Source of the DNA: Acidobacteriota bacterium
Lineage (GTDB): Bacteria > Acidobacteriota > Terriglobia > UBA7540
NCBI GenBank assembly: GCA_902812415.1
Contig: CADDZJ010000023.1
Coordinates: 1-44,062, forward strand
Direction of reading: 5' to 3'
Length of the DNA: 44,062 nucleotides
Both the position numbers and the translations under genes were made by a program. The notes beneath the pieces are model-generated. The model was not told the origin of the DNA and ran no database searches. It was given only the letters and a program-made list of their open reading frames with translations. Positions 10,201-18,036 of the stretch are shown piece after piece (within the stretch, counting starts at the first letter, position 1; each line of letters opens with the position of its first letter).

Positions 10201-10535
10201 GCCAAGCGGCTGAAACCGTGGCCCGCGCGCTTCTGCCGCTGATCAAGTCGCCAGACCCGCTGATTGCCGGGAAGGCCCTGGAAGCGGCAGCCGTTGCGCG
10301 CGATGCGCAGGACCGTGACCTGTTGCTGGCCGTGATGGACCATCTGACCTCCAAGGATGCGCGCGCGCGCGAAGTGGCTGAGGAAGAGCTGAGCAAGTTC
10401 CCAACGCAATACGCGCCCTTCAGTCCGGCGCTCGCGAAAGATCGGACGGCCCCGAGTCGGAAGGCTCACCGAGGGAAATCGAACCTTCAGGTTGCAACCC
10501 AAACAACAGCCAGCGGCGCGGGCGGGGGCCGGTGA
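7254..10535 (+). CDS. exported composite protein: one c-type haem site, toroid-like repeats and HEAT repeats
   Basis: The ATG at 7254 has AGAGGA 8 nt upstream and is preferred over the ATG at 7230, giving 1093 residues. A basic N-terminus and a hydrophobic segment (about 10-28) suggest export or a membrane anchor. Residues 40-360 look beta-rich. A single haem-binding motif CITCH lies at 379-383. Residues 575-700 carry two motifs like those of the alpha/alpha toroid of squalene-hopene cyclases (QHTDGGW, about 586-592, and LQKPFGGW, about 651-660). I see no cyclase active-site DxDD motif. From about 730 to 1075 there are HEAT/PBS-lyase-like helical repeats. The partner gene follows after 70 nt. 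I do not recognise a named family. An extracytoplasmic redox scaffold is an inference. Confidence 0.85.
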   Translation: MSSARGHIFRKKAIALYVATAVIVLCAWHLAPSRAASRGLLPASPGASSLSFDHTLQGSIHPGQTLAWQTPELKAGALYSVNISLDSPASLTTPDELVPRKIASPITFNVVKKDIVPIVPRVVVHFDSAGNPEISKKLHSGDPGTYFIIRAAQAGPARLTLDAPASAPLTPIHFEAEIRPLNVSQQNQAQIVPNTARDWQHASPMILGKTVFGTSDDIEYLYNTDEGKVGWQWLTFDYNLPKPKLVFFELDLLDRDVPCTLKIYRLENGPQGPRLVEYTQGKDPTEIRHDDQSDELVDFKMITRVLTPGRYYLSVKSNHPRWSLRTTLYNVPPYQDPHEAVQVAMRYMVDVGDSFFSNTPRKGAVRTRAENVTDETERCITCHPAQFTMLSVLRAQHHGYSVANKPEYKFMIDKLYNAPAPFYGFPNTYWLRFELAPTNGISRLGKLLLMYEDGVSHHPTEIPGDSANYIRLVYDARNLLPRVDKAHFVPEFEPAKTRNYEFDGNRPISDFRVASDSWFDLNDLAQRDHNAAYARSAAHLKALMTTAPTNDLEDLVEQTKGMVDMGDARFKPIIAQNIQKILAKQHTDGGWVTAEYMSNEQFFDAAARAPFEKKTDPSLQFMTGEVLYTLKIAGYNMQDPRVQKAIHWLLGLQKPFGGWLDNKGELFLQPHKETCWALIALSSIYPESNPPLAPAPAPPASVRDAQNTPLVSTLQWLDQVWYDRNVSDLKLVLPLLKNPEPLIREAAASAIGRMAVDAPNPAPFRAAVQPLIALLGDHTKMVSRAAAWSLRQLGNDGVGIDAIKVALNSPDDYTRRGAARIFYQYWYHMIPREDVARALIQHVNDPDMLVRIESLKALWRWWYRTPDFALRRQIERAFLERAAVKREDPVVRLNVAQALYNILDDNTVQFHRNWLRSMALQKDRDRAEAARIANVERPLAEELAAALRSPNVTSRQTVLTALDYYFMRGGIGNDYDSIMFYDRQAAETVARALLPLIKSPDPLIAGKALEAAAVARDAQDRDLLLAVMDHLTSKDARAREVAEEELSKFPTQYAPFSPALAKDRTAPSRKAHRGKSNLQVATQTTASGAGGGR

Positions 10536-10605
10536 CGATAAGTCTTCCGGTCGCTGCCAGGCAGGGCCTCATCCCTGTGCCCATTTTCATTAAGGAACGA
10601 CTTTC

Positions 10606-12297
10606 ATGAGGTTTTGGGTTCAGAGTCGAAACTTCATTTTCCTCGCGCTGCTCGTCGTCTGTGTCGCGCTCGTCCTGAGCGGACCGAAGTCGAGATCAAC
10701 ACCCTCAAAGTCGGAACTCACTCCGGGAACCCGTTCTTCAGGTCCTGCCGCGAATCCCACGGCGGATCATGGGATTGTCTCCACCCTGGAAGTCCTACTG
10801 CGCAGCCCACAACCCGATGTAAGAGCCTCAGCCCTGGAGTGGATCGCGCGAGATAAGCGGGCGCAGAATCCTGAATTCGTCTCTCAGATTTTTGCGGCGC
10901 TCAAAGACAAGGATGGGAACGTTCGAGATAAAGCGTTAACCAATATGGGTTGGATACTGGATCGATATCACGGTTCGACCACCGGTGACCAGGCGCTTTC
11001 CACAATCCAGAAGGCTTTGAAACAGACCTCGGATCACGCGGCTCAGTTGGCCGCTCTCGACCTGATCGGGGGCTCCGGGCAGGGAGGAGTTTACTACAAT
11101 GCGGACGCAACTCACGAAGATCCATTGCTGATCTCTGACCCCTCGATTCGCAGCCTGCTTGTTTCCATGCTGGCGAATCCCCAAAGCTCGCTTCGCCCTC
11201 AGCTTCTGCGGCTAGTCAGCGGATCGCCCAGCTTGCAGTCTGACCCGGCGATGGTCGGCGCGGTGGCTGCCGCTCTGAATGACGATGACTTGAGCGTGAG
11301 GAGCGATGCAGTCGATTTGCTGGTCAAGATTTATCAGCAAGGCCCGCCGATCCTGCGAGCGCAAGCGAAAAACCGCCTGCATGTGGCGCTTGAGACCGGC
11401 GATCCCAATGTTCAATTGCGGGCGTCGCGCGCGTTGGGCGTTCCGATTCCCCCGCCTCGCCCCCAGCCGCGGCTGGTTTCTTTAACGGGCGAAAAAGTTT
11501 CCATGGCCGATGTGCCCTTCGACTTTAACTTCTTCACAGCTTTCGTTCAGCCTCTGTTCGTGAAGCGTTACGGCAACGCCGCCTGCGTGGATTGCCACAC
11601 GCCGGAGTCGAACACATCAGGAAAATTTCGCATCCTTGCGGCCGGGCCAGGCGGCCATTATACGCTGGAGCAGTCCCGGATCAATTTTGTCTCCGTACTT
11701 GCGGTGATCAATCGCAAAGATCCGATGAAGAGCAAGCTGCTGCTCAAGCCGCTCGATCCCACCACACGCGAAGGCACAATCCGAGGTTTGAATCATGACG
11801 GCGGCGTGTTCTGGGAAAACCAGTATTCTCCCGACTTCGAAATTGTGGCTGACTGGCTTAAGGGAGCCAAGCTTCAAACACCTCCGGAAAAACAACTGGA
11901 TTTTGCGTATTTTGAAAAGCACATCGAGTCGATCTTTTCCACTCCCGGCCCCGATGGATTCGCCTGCATTAATTGCCACTCCACCCATGCCATCCTGCAT
12001 CTCGAATCACCTGAAACTCGCAACGGCAAGCTTTCAATCGAGCAATTGATCAACAACTATCAGTCGGCGCACCGCGTGGTTGATGAGGCAGCGCCCTCGG
12101 ATAGCTACATCGTTCGCAAACCCACCAGCCCGCGCGAAGGGGTTCCGGGCGGGCTTTCTCATGCGGGCGGCGTCCGCTGGCCAGACAAGAAAGAATCGTG
12201 GCAGTATAAGGCCCTCATCACCTGGATCGGCATGCCGAATCTTGCCAAGAGTCCGACTCAAACAGCCAAGGCCAGGGCGGAAGGCTCATCCTACTGA
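10606..12297 (+). CDS. exported HEAT-repeat protein with two duplicated c-type haem modules
   Basis: This 563-residue protein starts at an ATG with AAGGA about 9 nt upstream. Residues 8-26 form a signal or anchor helix. HEAT-like repeats occupy roughly residues 55-285. Two cytochrome-like modules follow: CVDCH at 327-331 and CINCH at 454-458. Each is followed by a segment ending GLxHxGGVxW and a Trp-rich helix (GLNHDGGVFW, GLSHAGGVRW), so the module is an internal duplication. The conserved His could be the distal haem ligand, as in the cytochrome-like domains common in planctomycetes (inference). It lies 70 nt after the other HEAT/haem gene and almost certainly shares its promoter. The two products may form one electron-transfer complex. 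Confidence 0.87.
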   Translation: MRFWVQSRNFIFLALLVVCVALVLSGPKSRSTPSKSELTPGTRSSGPAANPTADHGIVSTLEVLLRSPQPDVRASALEWIARDKRAQNPEFVSQIFAALKDKDGNVRDKALTNMGWILDRYHGSTTGDQALSTIQKALKQTSDHAAQLAALDLIGGSGQGGVYYNADATHEDPLLISDPSIRSLLVSMLANPQSSLRPQLLRLVSGSPSLQSDPAMVGAVAAALNDDDLSVRSDAVDLLVKIYQQGPPILRAQAKNRLHVALETGDPNVQLRASRALGVPIPPPRPQPRLVSLTGEKVSMADVPFDFNFFTAFVQPLFVKRYGNAACVDCHTPESNTSGKFRILAAGPGGHYTLEQSRINFVSVLAVINRKDPMKSKLLLKPLDPTTREGTIRGLNHDGGVFWENQYSPDFEIVADWLKGAKLQTPPEKQLDFAYFEKHIESIFSTPGPDGFACINCHSTHAILHLESPETRNGKLSIEQLINNYQSAHRVVDEAAPSDSYIVRKPTSPREGVPGGLSHAGGVRWPDKKESWQYKALITWIGMPNLAKSPTQTAKARAEGSSY

Positions 12298-12488
12298 TTT
12301 TCCTTGCTGATGCCTGGTTCCAACCGACGCGCGAAAAATGCGGAATGGTACAATAAAAGTGAGGGAAATTGTCAGGGTTAAGCACTCTGCTCGCATTGAC
12401 TCTGAAAGCGGCCGCGATGTTCCTCGCTTCTTCGCGTTAACCTGACGGATCGATCTCTCACAGTCTGCTGATCTCCATTTGAAAGTCT

Positions 12489-13910
12489 ATGGAGCCTGAG
12501 CTTACCCATCGTCAATACCCTGTGAATACCCGCGCCAGGCGGCGCTATTATCCCACGGTCGCAACCTACGTCATTCTTTTCGTCAACGTCCTGATTTTCA
12601 TTTTGATGACGGTTAAGGGAGGTTCTGAAAATGTCGATGTTCTGTTGAATTTCGGCGCATCTTACGGGCCTTTTTTCCGATCGGGAGAATACTGGCGGCT
12701 TGTTATGCCGATGTTTCTACACATTGGCTGGGCTCACCTGTTTGTGAATATGTTCGCGCTCTATCTGCTGGGCAATTTCCTGGAGCCGCTCTATGGGTAC
12801 GGGCGTTTCACTTTGCTCTACGTGGTCTCAGGGATGGGAGGTTCACTGCTTTCGATGGAGGCATCCCCTCACATCGCGGCAGGAGCTTCGGGCGCAATCT
12901 TCGGAATCGCCGGAGCCATGCTGGTGACCGGGATCCTTCATCCCGAAGCAGTTCCGCGAGGGTGGAAGAATGTTTTTGGAATTGGCATCCTGCTGGTGAT
13001 TGTGGTCAACCTGGTTTTCGGCCACTTCGTCCGCCATATCGATAATTGGGCGCATTTGGGTGGTTTGATCACGGGTCTCGTTCTGGCATGGATCGTTCCG
13101 CCGGCGCGCCTTGAAACTCAGGCAATATCACTGCCCAGGCGTTCCGCGCAACCGATTCTCGCGCTGCCCATCATACTGGTTGCCGTTGCCATGGGCGCGA
13201 CCGCCAATCACTACCTGAAGACACAGCAGGTCACAAGGCTGCTTAAGGATAGCGCGAGCCTGGAGGCTGCTCATCGGCCAGACCGCGCGCTGGCGATCCT
13301 TGAAGAAGCGCGACGAATCGCTCCGCACGACCTCCGCGTGCATGAAGGGCTTGGAGCTTTGTATCTTGGGATGAAGCAATATGCCCCCGCTATTCGAGAA
13401 CTCGAAGAAGCTCTTCGCCTTAATCCCACTTCCCCTGAAGATACGCTCCGCCTTGCAGCAGCTTACCAAGGGGAAGGCGATCTTGTTAAAGCGCGGCAGA
13501 TTCTCGAATCAGCCCAGAAAAGGCTGCCGCAGGATGTGAGCACGCAGGAAGCGCTTGCGGATATTTACGCAAGTCTTAAACTTGATCCTGATGCGATCCG
13601 CCAATACGAGGGAGTGCTCAAGAAAGCGCCCAACTCCCCAATAGCCCACAACAACCTGGCCTGGCTCCTGGCAACCACTGATAATCCCCGCTATCGGGAT
13701 CCCCGCGCCGCCCTTCAACACGCGCTTCGCGCGGTGCAACTCACCAGCTGGAAACAGCCTGATTTCATCGATACGCTTGCCGCGGCGCTCTCCGCTAATG
13801 GCAAGTTCAAGCTTGCAGCGGAGGTGGAAGCCAAAGCCTTGCAGATTGCCCCCCAAAATCGCCTGTTCCAGGAGAACTTCGATCGCTATCGGAAAGCAGC
13901 CGAGATGTAA
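12489..13910 (+). CDS. rhomboid protease fused to C-terminal TPR repeats
   Basis: The 473-residue protein has a six- or seven-helix rhomboid domain at about 23-235 with HLFVNM in helix 2, AGASGAIFG carrying the presumed nucleophile S134, and WAHLGG with the presumed catalytic H189. After a further membrane helix (about 217-234), residues 240-470 form about five TPR-like helical pairs (for example EEARRIAPHDLRVHEGLGALY and EEALRLNPTSPEDTLRLAAAY). The TPR part probably binds protein partners or substrates. No strong ribosome-binding site precedes the ATG, and no good promoter is visible in the 190 nt upstream. It is downstream of the HEAT/haem pair on the same strand, but the gap argues for a separate unit. 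Confidence 0.9.
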   Translation: MEPELTHRQYPVNTRARRRYYPTVATYVILFVNVLIFILMTVKGGSENVDVLLNFGASYGPFFRSGEYWRLVMPMFLHIGWAHLFVNMFALYLLGNFLEPLYGYGRFTLLYVVSGMGGSLLSMEASPHIAAGASGAIFGIAGAMLVTGILHPEAVPRGWKNVFGIGILLVIVVNLVFGHFVRHIDNWAHLGGLITGLVLAWIVPPARLETQAISLPRRSAQPILALPIILVAVAMGATANHYLKTQQVTRLLKDSASLEAAHRPDRALAILEEARRIAPHDLRVHEGLGALYLGMKQYAPAIRELEEALRLNPTSPEDTLRLAAAYQGEGDLVKARQILESAQKRLPQDVSTQEALADIYASLKLDPDAIRQYEGVLKKAPNSPIAHNNLAWLLATTDNPRYRDPRAALQHALRAVQLTSWKQPDFIDTLAAALSANGKFKLAAEVEAKALQIAPQNRLFQENFDRYRKAAEM

Positions 13911-14030
13911 AGGGCATAGGATCGAGGCGCTTTGCCGCAAGCGATCGACAGTCTTGACGTGAGACCGTAGGAGGGACTCTCATGATTCTTGATTAAAGAG
14001 TCTTGGTTGTAGACAGTTGTTTAGAAGATT

Positions 14031-14825
14031 CTAAACCTTGGAATGGAGGACGCGAATGGAGGGCGCGCCGTCAGGCTCATCCACCAACTCAATATCCGCA
14101 AAGATGTTGGGACTCTCTCGTTTGAGCACACGGCAAATTTCAACCGCCAGAAGACGAATTTCCATATCCGCATGAGGGCTACCACGCAATTCCAGAAAGT
14201 GCCTCCACGCCCGCGAATTGCCCGTGACAAAGATTTTAGTCTCGCAGGCGTTCGGCAGGATGGACCGGGCAGCCTGCCGAGCCCATTTGCGCCGGTCGCG
14301 CGGAGCCATTGCGGGGAACTTCTGCTGAACGTATTGCGTCGTGGCTTCCGCCAAGTCAGCATACGCCTTGCGGAGATACTCAATCGTCTGCTCCCATTGC
14401 CTTCGTAGAGCCTCGTTTTCCTGATAGAGCGGGGGAACCACGTATCGCGCGTCGCTTTCGTCCACATAACGCTGGGAGAGTTGGGAATATCCGAATCCGG
14501 CGCGGTGCCGCACCAGTTCATGAGTGAGCGAGCGGCTGACGCCGGTAATGAGAAGATTCCAGACGGCATGTTCCAGCACGCTTCCATGTTTGGAACTGAG
14601 GATATTCTCCAAATACTCCTGGTTGGACTTCCGACCTTTGCCGAAAGACAAGTAGCAAATGCGGCCTGCAATCTCGTTCAGCATCTCGGCGGCGACAGGC
14701 GTATCCGTTGTGAATGTCAACCCTTCATCGTTCAGGAAGCGGGCTAATTCCTCCTGGACGATGGCCTGCCGGCCTAACAGATAAACTCGCGGTTTGGTGA
14801 GGTAAGGATTAGAGGATGTCGTCAT
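14031..14825 (-). CDS. thyX: flavin-dependent thymidylate synthase ThyX
   Basis: ThyX makes dTMP from dUMP using methylenetetrahydrofolate, FAD and NADPH. The signature RHRAGFGYSQLSQRYV is the RHR(X)8S form of the ThyX motif, which binds dUMP and flavin. The conserved start of the fold is PRVYLLGRQ and the end is typical (SRAWRHFLELRGSPHADMEIR). From the ATG at 14825 it is 264 residues long. A GTG at 14879 would give 282 residues and overlaps the stop of the PPOX pseudogene upstream in a GTGA arrangement. Neither start has a good ribosome-binding site at standard spacing. No thyA is present in the window. Confidence 0.95.
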   Translation of the reverse strand: MTTSSNPYLTKPRVYLLGRQAIVQEELARFLNDEGLTFTTDTPVAAEMLNEIAGRICYLSFGKGRKSNQEYLENILSSKHGSVLEHAVWNLLITGVSRSLTHELVRHRAGFGYSQLSQRYVDESDARYVVPPLYQENEALRRQWEQTIEYLRKAYADLAEATTQYVQQKFPAMAPRDRRKWARQAARSILPNACETKIFVTGNSRAWRHFLELRGSPHADMEIRLLAVEICRVLKRESPNIFADIELVDEPDGAPSIRVLHSKV

Positions 14826-14875
14826 GGTTGGCGAGATTTCGGGAATATTAGCTGCCTCGCATGAATCAGAAATGT

Positions 14876-15303
14876 TCACGCATTCAGCTTATCCTGGGTG
14901 AATTCCATGGTGATCGCAGGCTCATTGAAATTACTGTATCGCATCCAGTTGGGACGAACGCGAAAATAGGTGATGCCAGGCCAATTCTGTCGTTCGGAGC
15001 CGTCTGGATAAACGGCAAAATATATTTGCTTCAATCGATCAAGTTCCCGCCCCCGGGGTTCATCCGCGATGCCTTCATATTACACCGTGATTTCGTCATC
15101 CCATCCAATGACGAACGCGATTTTAGGATTCCTGCGAAGGTTCACACATTTCTGTGTTGTGTCGATCGTATCGAAGATCATTTCCAACTCGTCGGTGACT
15201 GCGACTCCGACAACCGCGCTTCCGGATCGCCTGCAGGTGACACGGTTGCCAAAACTCCAAGTCGATGCCCCTTCAGGAAGTTAAGCAACTCAGTTCGTGT
15301 CAT
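14876..15303 (-). pseudogene. broken PPOX-family (pyridoxamine 5'-phosphate oxidase-like) gene
   Basis: Reading the minus strand from the ATG at 15303 gives MTRTELLNFLKGHRLGVLAT and then VSPAGDPEA, the typical start of a PPOX-class split-barrel flavoprotein. A one-base deletion near 15215-15221 shifts the frame. In the next frame the protein continues VGVAVTDELEMIFDTIDTTQ up to IGWDDEITV. A TAA at 15082-15080, probably from CAA (Gln), interrupts it. The same frame then continues YEGIADEPRGRELDRLKQIY to the end MEFTQDKLNA and a TGA at 14878-14876. The reconstructed protein is about 142 residues, the normal size. Its stop overlaps the alternative GTG start of thyX. Two lesions make decay more likely than a single sequencing error. 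Confidence 0.82.
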
Positions 15304-15394
15304 GCGCTCTGAATATTCACCGCGAGCCTGATTCTCACTTCGAGCTCACTTCAGGCCGGGGAAAAAGGTTCAGCTTAGGTGCGGAGTCTGGAGC

Positions 15395-15634
15395 TTAAGA
15401 AGAGCTGGCTTCTGTGGCGACCGGCTTGCGAGCTTTCGCAAATTTCTTCTGGAAACGTTCGACGCGGCCCGCGCTATCCACAAGCTTCTGCTTTCCGGTA
15501 AAAAACGGATGGCAGTTGGAGCAGATTTCGATATGCAGAACGTCGCTCTTGTAGGTTGAACGAGTTTTAAAAGTGTTTCCGCACGCGCAGACGACAGTCA
15601 CGTCATGATAGTTAGGATGAATATCCTTCTTCAT
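15395..15634 (-). CDS. rpmE: 50S ribosomal protein L31
   Basis: The 79-residue protein matches bacterial L31 from [14 protein letters not shown] through the end of the family ([15 protein letters not shown]), with a short Ala/Ser tail. Four positions CAC and CSNC (residues 16, 18, 38 and 41) show the zinc-binding C+ form. L31 sits at the intersubunit bridge of the ribosome. It has its own strong promoter (15715-15743) and a leader of about 75 nt with a hairpin. Cells with this zinc-containing form often carry a zinc-free paralogue for zinc starvation, but none is seen here. Confidence 0.97.
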   Translation of the reverse strand: MKKDIHPNYHDVTVVCACGNTFKTRSTYKSDVLHIEICSNCHPFFTGKQKLVDSAGRVERFQKKFAKARKPVATEASSS

Positions 15635-15672
15635 CGAATAGATTTCCTTCTCGGAATATGGAAACAGTTCGG

Positions 15673-15693
15673 GACCCCTTGAAACAAAGGGTC
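15673..15693 (-). promoter_or_regulatory. hairpin in the rpmE leader
   Basis: In the transcript GACCCTT pairs with AGGGGTC over seven base pairs (one G-U), with a 7-nt loop. It lies between the promoter and the start codon. It may be a ribosomal-protein leader element, but I could not match it to a known L31 leader. Confidence 0.45.
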
Positions 15694-15714
15694 AGAAGTG
15701 AAGACAACACTTTT

Positions 15715-15743
15715 ATTGTACCGGCGCCCGTTGAAACTTTCAA
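15715..15743 (-). promoter_or_regulatory. strong sigma-70-type promoter of rpmE
   Basis: On the minus strand TTGAAA (15743-15738), a 17-nt spacer and TACAAT (15720-15715) give a near-consensus promoter about 80 nt before the start codon. Confidence 0.7.
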
Positions 15744-15821
15744 CCGCGTTTGAGACCACCCCGCCGTGCGACCTATCCGTCTTTCGCGCATCCGTGGTTA
15801 TAATACTCGCTTGGATGATCC

Positions 15822-16910
15822 ATGGAACCTGATTCTTCATTGCCCACCGAACAGTCTGACGCAGGAATGCTGCGGGGATTCTGGTATCCAGCTCTGTTAA
15901 GCGCCACCGTCTCCCGGGGGAAAATGCGCCAGGCGATGCTGCTCGGCACGCCGCTGGTGATCGGCCGCGACGCGCAGGGCCGGCCATTCGCCTTGCGCGA
16001 TAGCTGCCCGCATCGCGGCATGCCGCTCTCCTACGGATGTCTTGAAGACCATTTCCTGGAATGCTCTTATCATGGCTGGCGGTTTGATGTGCACAGCGGC
16101 CAGTGCCGTGAAATCCCCTCATGGGTGACTGGCGATAAGCTCAAGGTGGATCGCATCTATGCAGTTCACTTCCCTGCTGAAGATCAGGACGGCTACATTT
16201 GGGTCTATATGCCCGACTCGGAAAAGCGCGACGAGCCCGTGCCTCCGGCGCCCAGGCTTCCGGTCTTCAGTTCCCAGTATCGCCTGACGCATCTCTCTGC
16301 CGACCTGCCGGTCAGCGTCGATCACGGAATCATCGGATTAATGGACCCAGCCCACGGTCCTTTCGTCCATCAGGCGTGGTGGTGGCGCACACGCCACAGC
16401 ATTCAGCAGAAGGAAAAGACCTTTGAACCAATTCCCAACGGGTTCCGCATTCAAGCGCACAAGCCCTCCGCCAACAGCGCAGCCTACAAGCTGCTGGGCG
16501 TTTATGGTCAGCCGATTACGACGACTATTGAATTCGTGCTGCCAAACATGCGCTTTGAGCAAATTCACTGCGGCGACAATTGGTTTTCCAGCCGGGCCAC
16601 TGTCACTCCCATCACCGCAAGTCAGTGCCGTATCGATTTTTGCGCCGCCTGGAACGTCTTTCGTCGCGTCCCTTTCATGGTTTCCATCTTTCGGATTTTT
16701 GCCCGCATGTTCATCGGGCAGGATCAACGGACCATGCAGAAGCAATCGGAAGGTTTGAAATATAACCCCCACCTCATGCTCATTGACGACGCCGACCGTC
16801 CTGCAAAATGGTACTTCCAATTGAAGCAGGCGTATCTTGAAGCCAAACGCACCGGGCAGCCCATGAGGCACCCGATTCCCGGTCCTATCACATTGCGATG
16901 GCGCAGTTAG
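15822..16910 (+). CDS. Rieske 2Fe-2S aromatic ring-hydroxylating oxygenase
   Basis: The 362-residue protein has the two-domain layout of a Rieske oxygenase alpha subunit. The Rieske cluster ligands are C62-x-H64 and C81-x2-H84 (SCPHRGMP ... LECSYHGWRFD). The mononuclear iron site is in the segment IIGLMDPAHGPFVHQ, with the two His residues and an Asp further on as likely ligands. The sequence resembles single-component oxygenases of the VanA and pheophorbide/chlorophyllide oxygenase type more than multi-subunit dioxygenases. It may therefore demethylate or hydroxylate an aromatic or macrocyclic compound, with an unknown substrate. No reductase or ferredoxin gene lies nearby. It diverges from rpmE. 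Confidence 0.92.
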   Translation: MEPDSSLPTEQSDAGMLRGFWYPALLSATVSRGKMRQAMLLGTPLVIGRDAQGRPFALRDSCPHRGMPLSYGCLEDHFLECSYHGWRFDVHSGQCREIPSWVTGDKLKVDRIYAVHFPAEDQDGYIWVYMPDSEKRDEPVPPAPRLPVFSSQYRLTHLSADLPVSVDHGIIGLMDPAHGPFVHQAWWWRTRHSIQQKEKTFEPIPNGFRIQAHKPSANSAAYKLLGVYGQPITTTIEFVLPNMRFEQIHCGDNWFSSRATVTPITASQCRIDFCAAWNVFRRVPFMVSIFRIFARMFIGQDQRTMQKQSEGLKYNPHLMLIDDADRPAKWYFQLKQAYLEAKRTGQPMRHPIPGPITLRWRS

Positions 16911-16955
16911 CATACTCTGCAAGGAAAAAGAGCTTCCACGATGGCCGAACCCCTA

Positions 16956-17822
16956 TCAGAAAAACCTTCTGGAGAATGCCGACCGCAAGGTTCGATCTCG
17001 TCTGAGTTTCTCCTTGAGAATTGAAAAAGCTTCTTGCGGGCTATCAACATAGTGAACCAGGCTCATGTCATCGTCATCGATGGTTCCTGTCTCACGCATC
17101 CACTCAAAATTGATTGCGCGCTTCCAGTAATCAGAGCCATAGAGCAAAATGGCAGCCCGATGGCCCATCTTGCCCGTTTGGACCAAGGTCAGAAACTCCC
17201 AGAGCTCATCCATGGTGCCAAATCCACCCGGAAAAACGATGAGTGACTTCGCGGGCTGGGCAAACCAGAGCTTGCGCATAAAAAAATAATGGAACGTAAA
17301 AGAAAGTTCGGGAGTAATGTATGCATTCGGCTCCTGCTCCTTCGGGAGCATAATGTTTAACCCGATTGACTTGCCGCCCGCTTCAGATGCGCCGCGATTG
17401 GCCGCTTCCATGATCCCCGGGCCGCCTCCCGAGCAGACCACCAGAAAACCGCTGCCGCGATTCAATTTCTGCGACCAGCGGGTGATAAGAAATGCAAGCT
17501 CACGAGCTTCCTCATAGTAGCGCGACATCTCTACCCCCATCCGGGCAGCCCGAAGCTGCTCTTCGCTCGGCTGAGGGCCCGATCCGTCCCTGGAACTCTC
17601 GAGCTTCCGCAGCCGTTCGAGGGCGACATCACGCGGAAGAATGCGCGCCGAACCAAAAAGAACCACGGTATTCTGCACGCCTGCGCGCCGCAGTCGCACC
17701 TGGGGCTCCAGATACTCAGAGAGAATTCGGATGGGGCGAGCTTCCGCCGAAGATAGGAATCGCTCGTTATTATACGCGAGCTTCGCGTACGGGTTGGATG
17801 AAGAACCCTCCGTTTTAGACAT
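16956..17822 (-). CDS. TIGR00730/LOG family Rossmann-fold protein
   Basis: The 288-residue protein carries the family motif PGGFGTMDELWE and the nucleotide-binding GGGPGIMEAANRGA. LOG-type enzymes are phosphoribohydrolases that split nucleoside 5'-monophosphates, including cytokinin precursors in plants. In bacteria the natural substrate is usually unclear. Residues 1-50 are an extension beyond the core. The sequence belongs with the longer bacterial lineage that includes PpnN-like nucleosidases rather than the short plant type (judged by length only). A GAGG lies about 13 nt upstream of the ATG. A small ORF upstream overlaps its start by 8 nt. Confidence 0.9.
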   Translation of the reverse strand: MSKTEGSSSNPYAKLAYNNERFLSSAEARPIRILSEYLEPQVRLRRAGVQNTVVLFGSARILPRDVALERLRKLESSRDGSGPQPSEEQLRAARMGVEMSRYYEEARELAFLITRWSQKLNRGSGFLVVCSGGGPGIMEAANRGASEAGGKSIGLNIMLPKEQEPNAYITPELSFTFHYFFMRKLWFAQPAKSLIVFPGGFGTMDELWEFLTLVQTGKMGHRAAILLYGSDYWKRAINFEWMRETGTIDDDDMSLVHYVDSPQEAFSILKEKLRRDRTLRSAFSRRFF

Positions 17823-18033
17823 TGCGATCTAAGACCTCATGGGCTGAAAACGTGCTGGAAACAGTAAAAGAAGGCGTTGCGACAGGAGATTCAGGAGATT
17901 TTCGCAATTCAGATGTGAAAGAAGTTTTGGGCTTTAGCTGGATAACAGCAACAAGAGACTCGCGTTTTTTTCCTGCAGGAGGCATCAACAGAGCGCCGCT
18001 TTTAAATCGATCCTCAGGCTCCCAGTTTGCCAA
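17815..18033 (-). CDS. possible small protein of unknown function
   Basis: The 72-residue ORF starts with TTG 3 nt after the stop of the gene at 18037-18327 and ends inside the start of the LOG gene (ATGTCTAA overlap). Such packing is operon-like and is the main argument for it. The product is Ser-, Lys- and Pro-rich with no motif I recognise, and there is no clear ribosome-binding site. It could be a spacer with an open frame. Confidence 0.3.
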   Translation of the reverse strand: MANWEPEDRFKSGALLMPPAGKKRESLVAVIQLKPKTSFTSELRKSPESPVATPSFTVSSTFSAHEVLDRNV

Positions 18034-18036
18034 TCT

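Noticed and set aside
14861-15331. 156-codon plus-strand ORF
   Set aside because: It is the shadow of the PPOX pseudogene on the minus strand, which explains the sequence much better.
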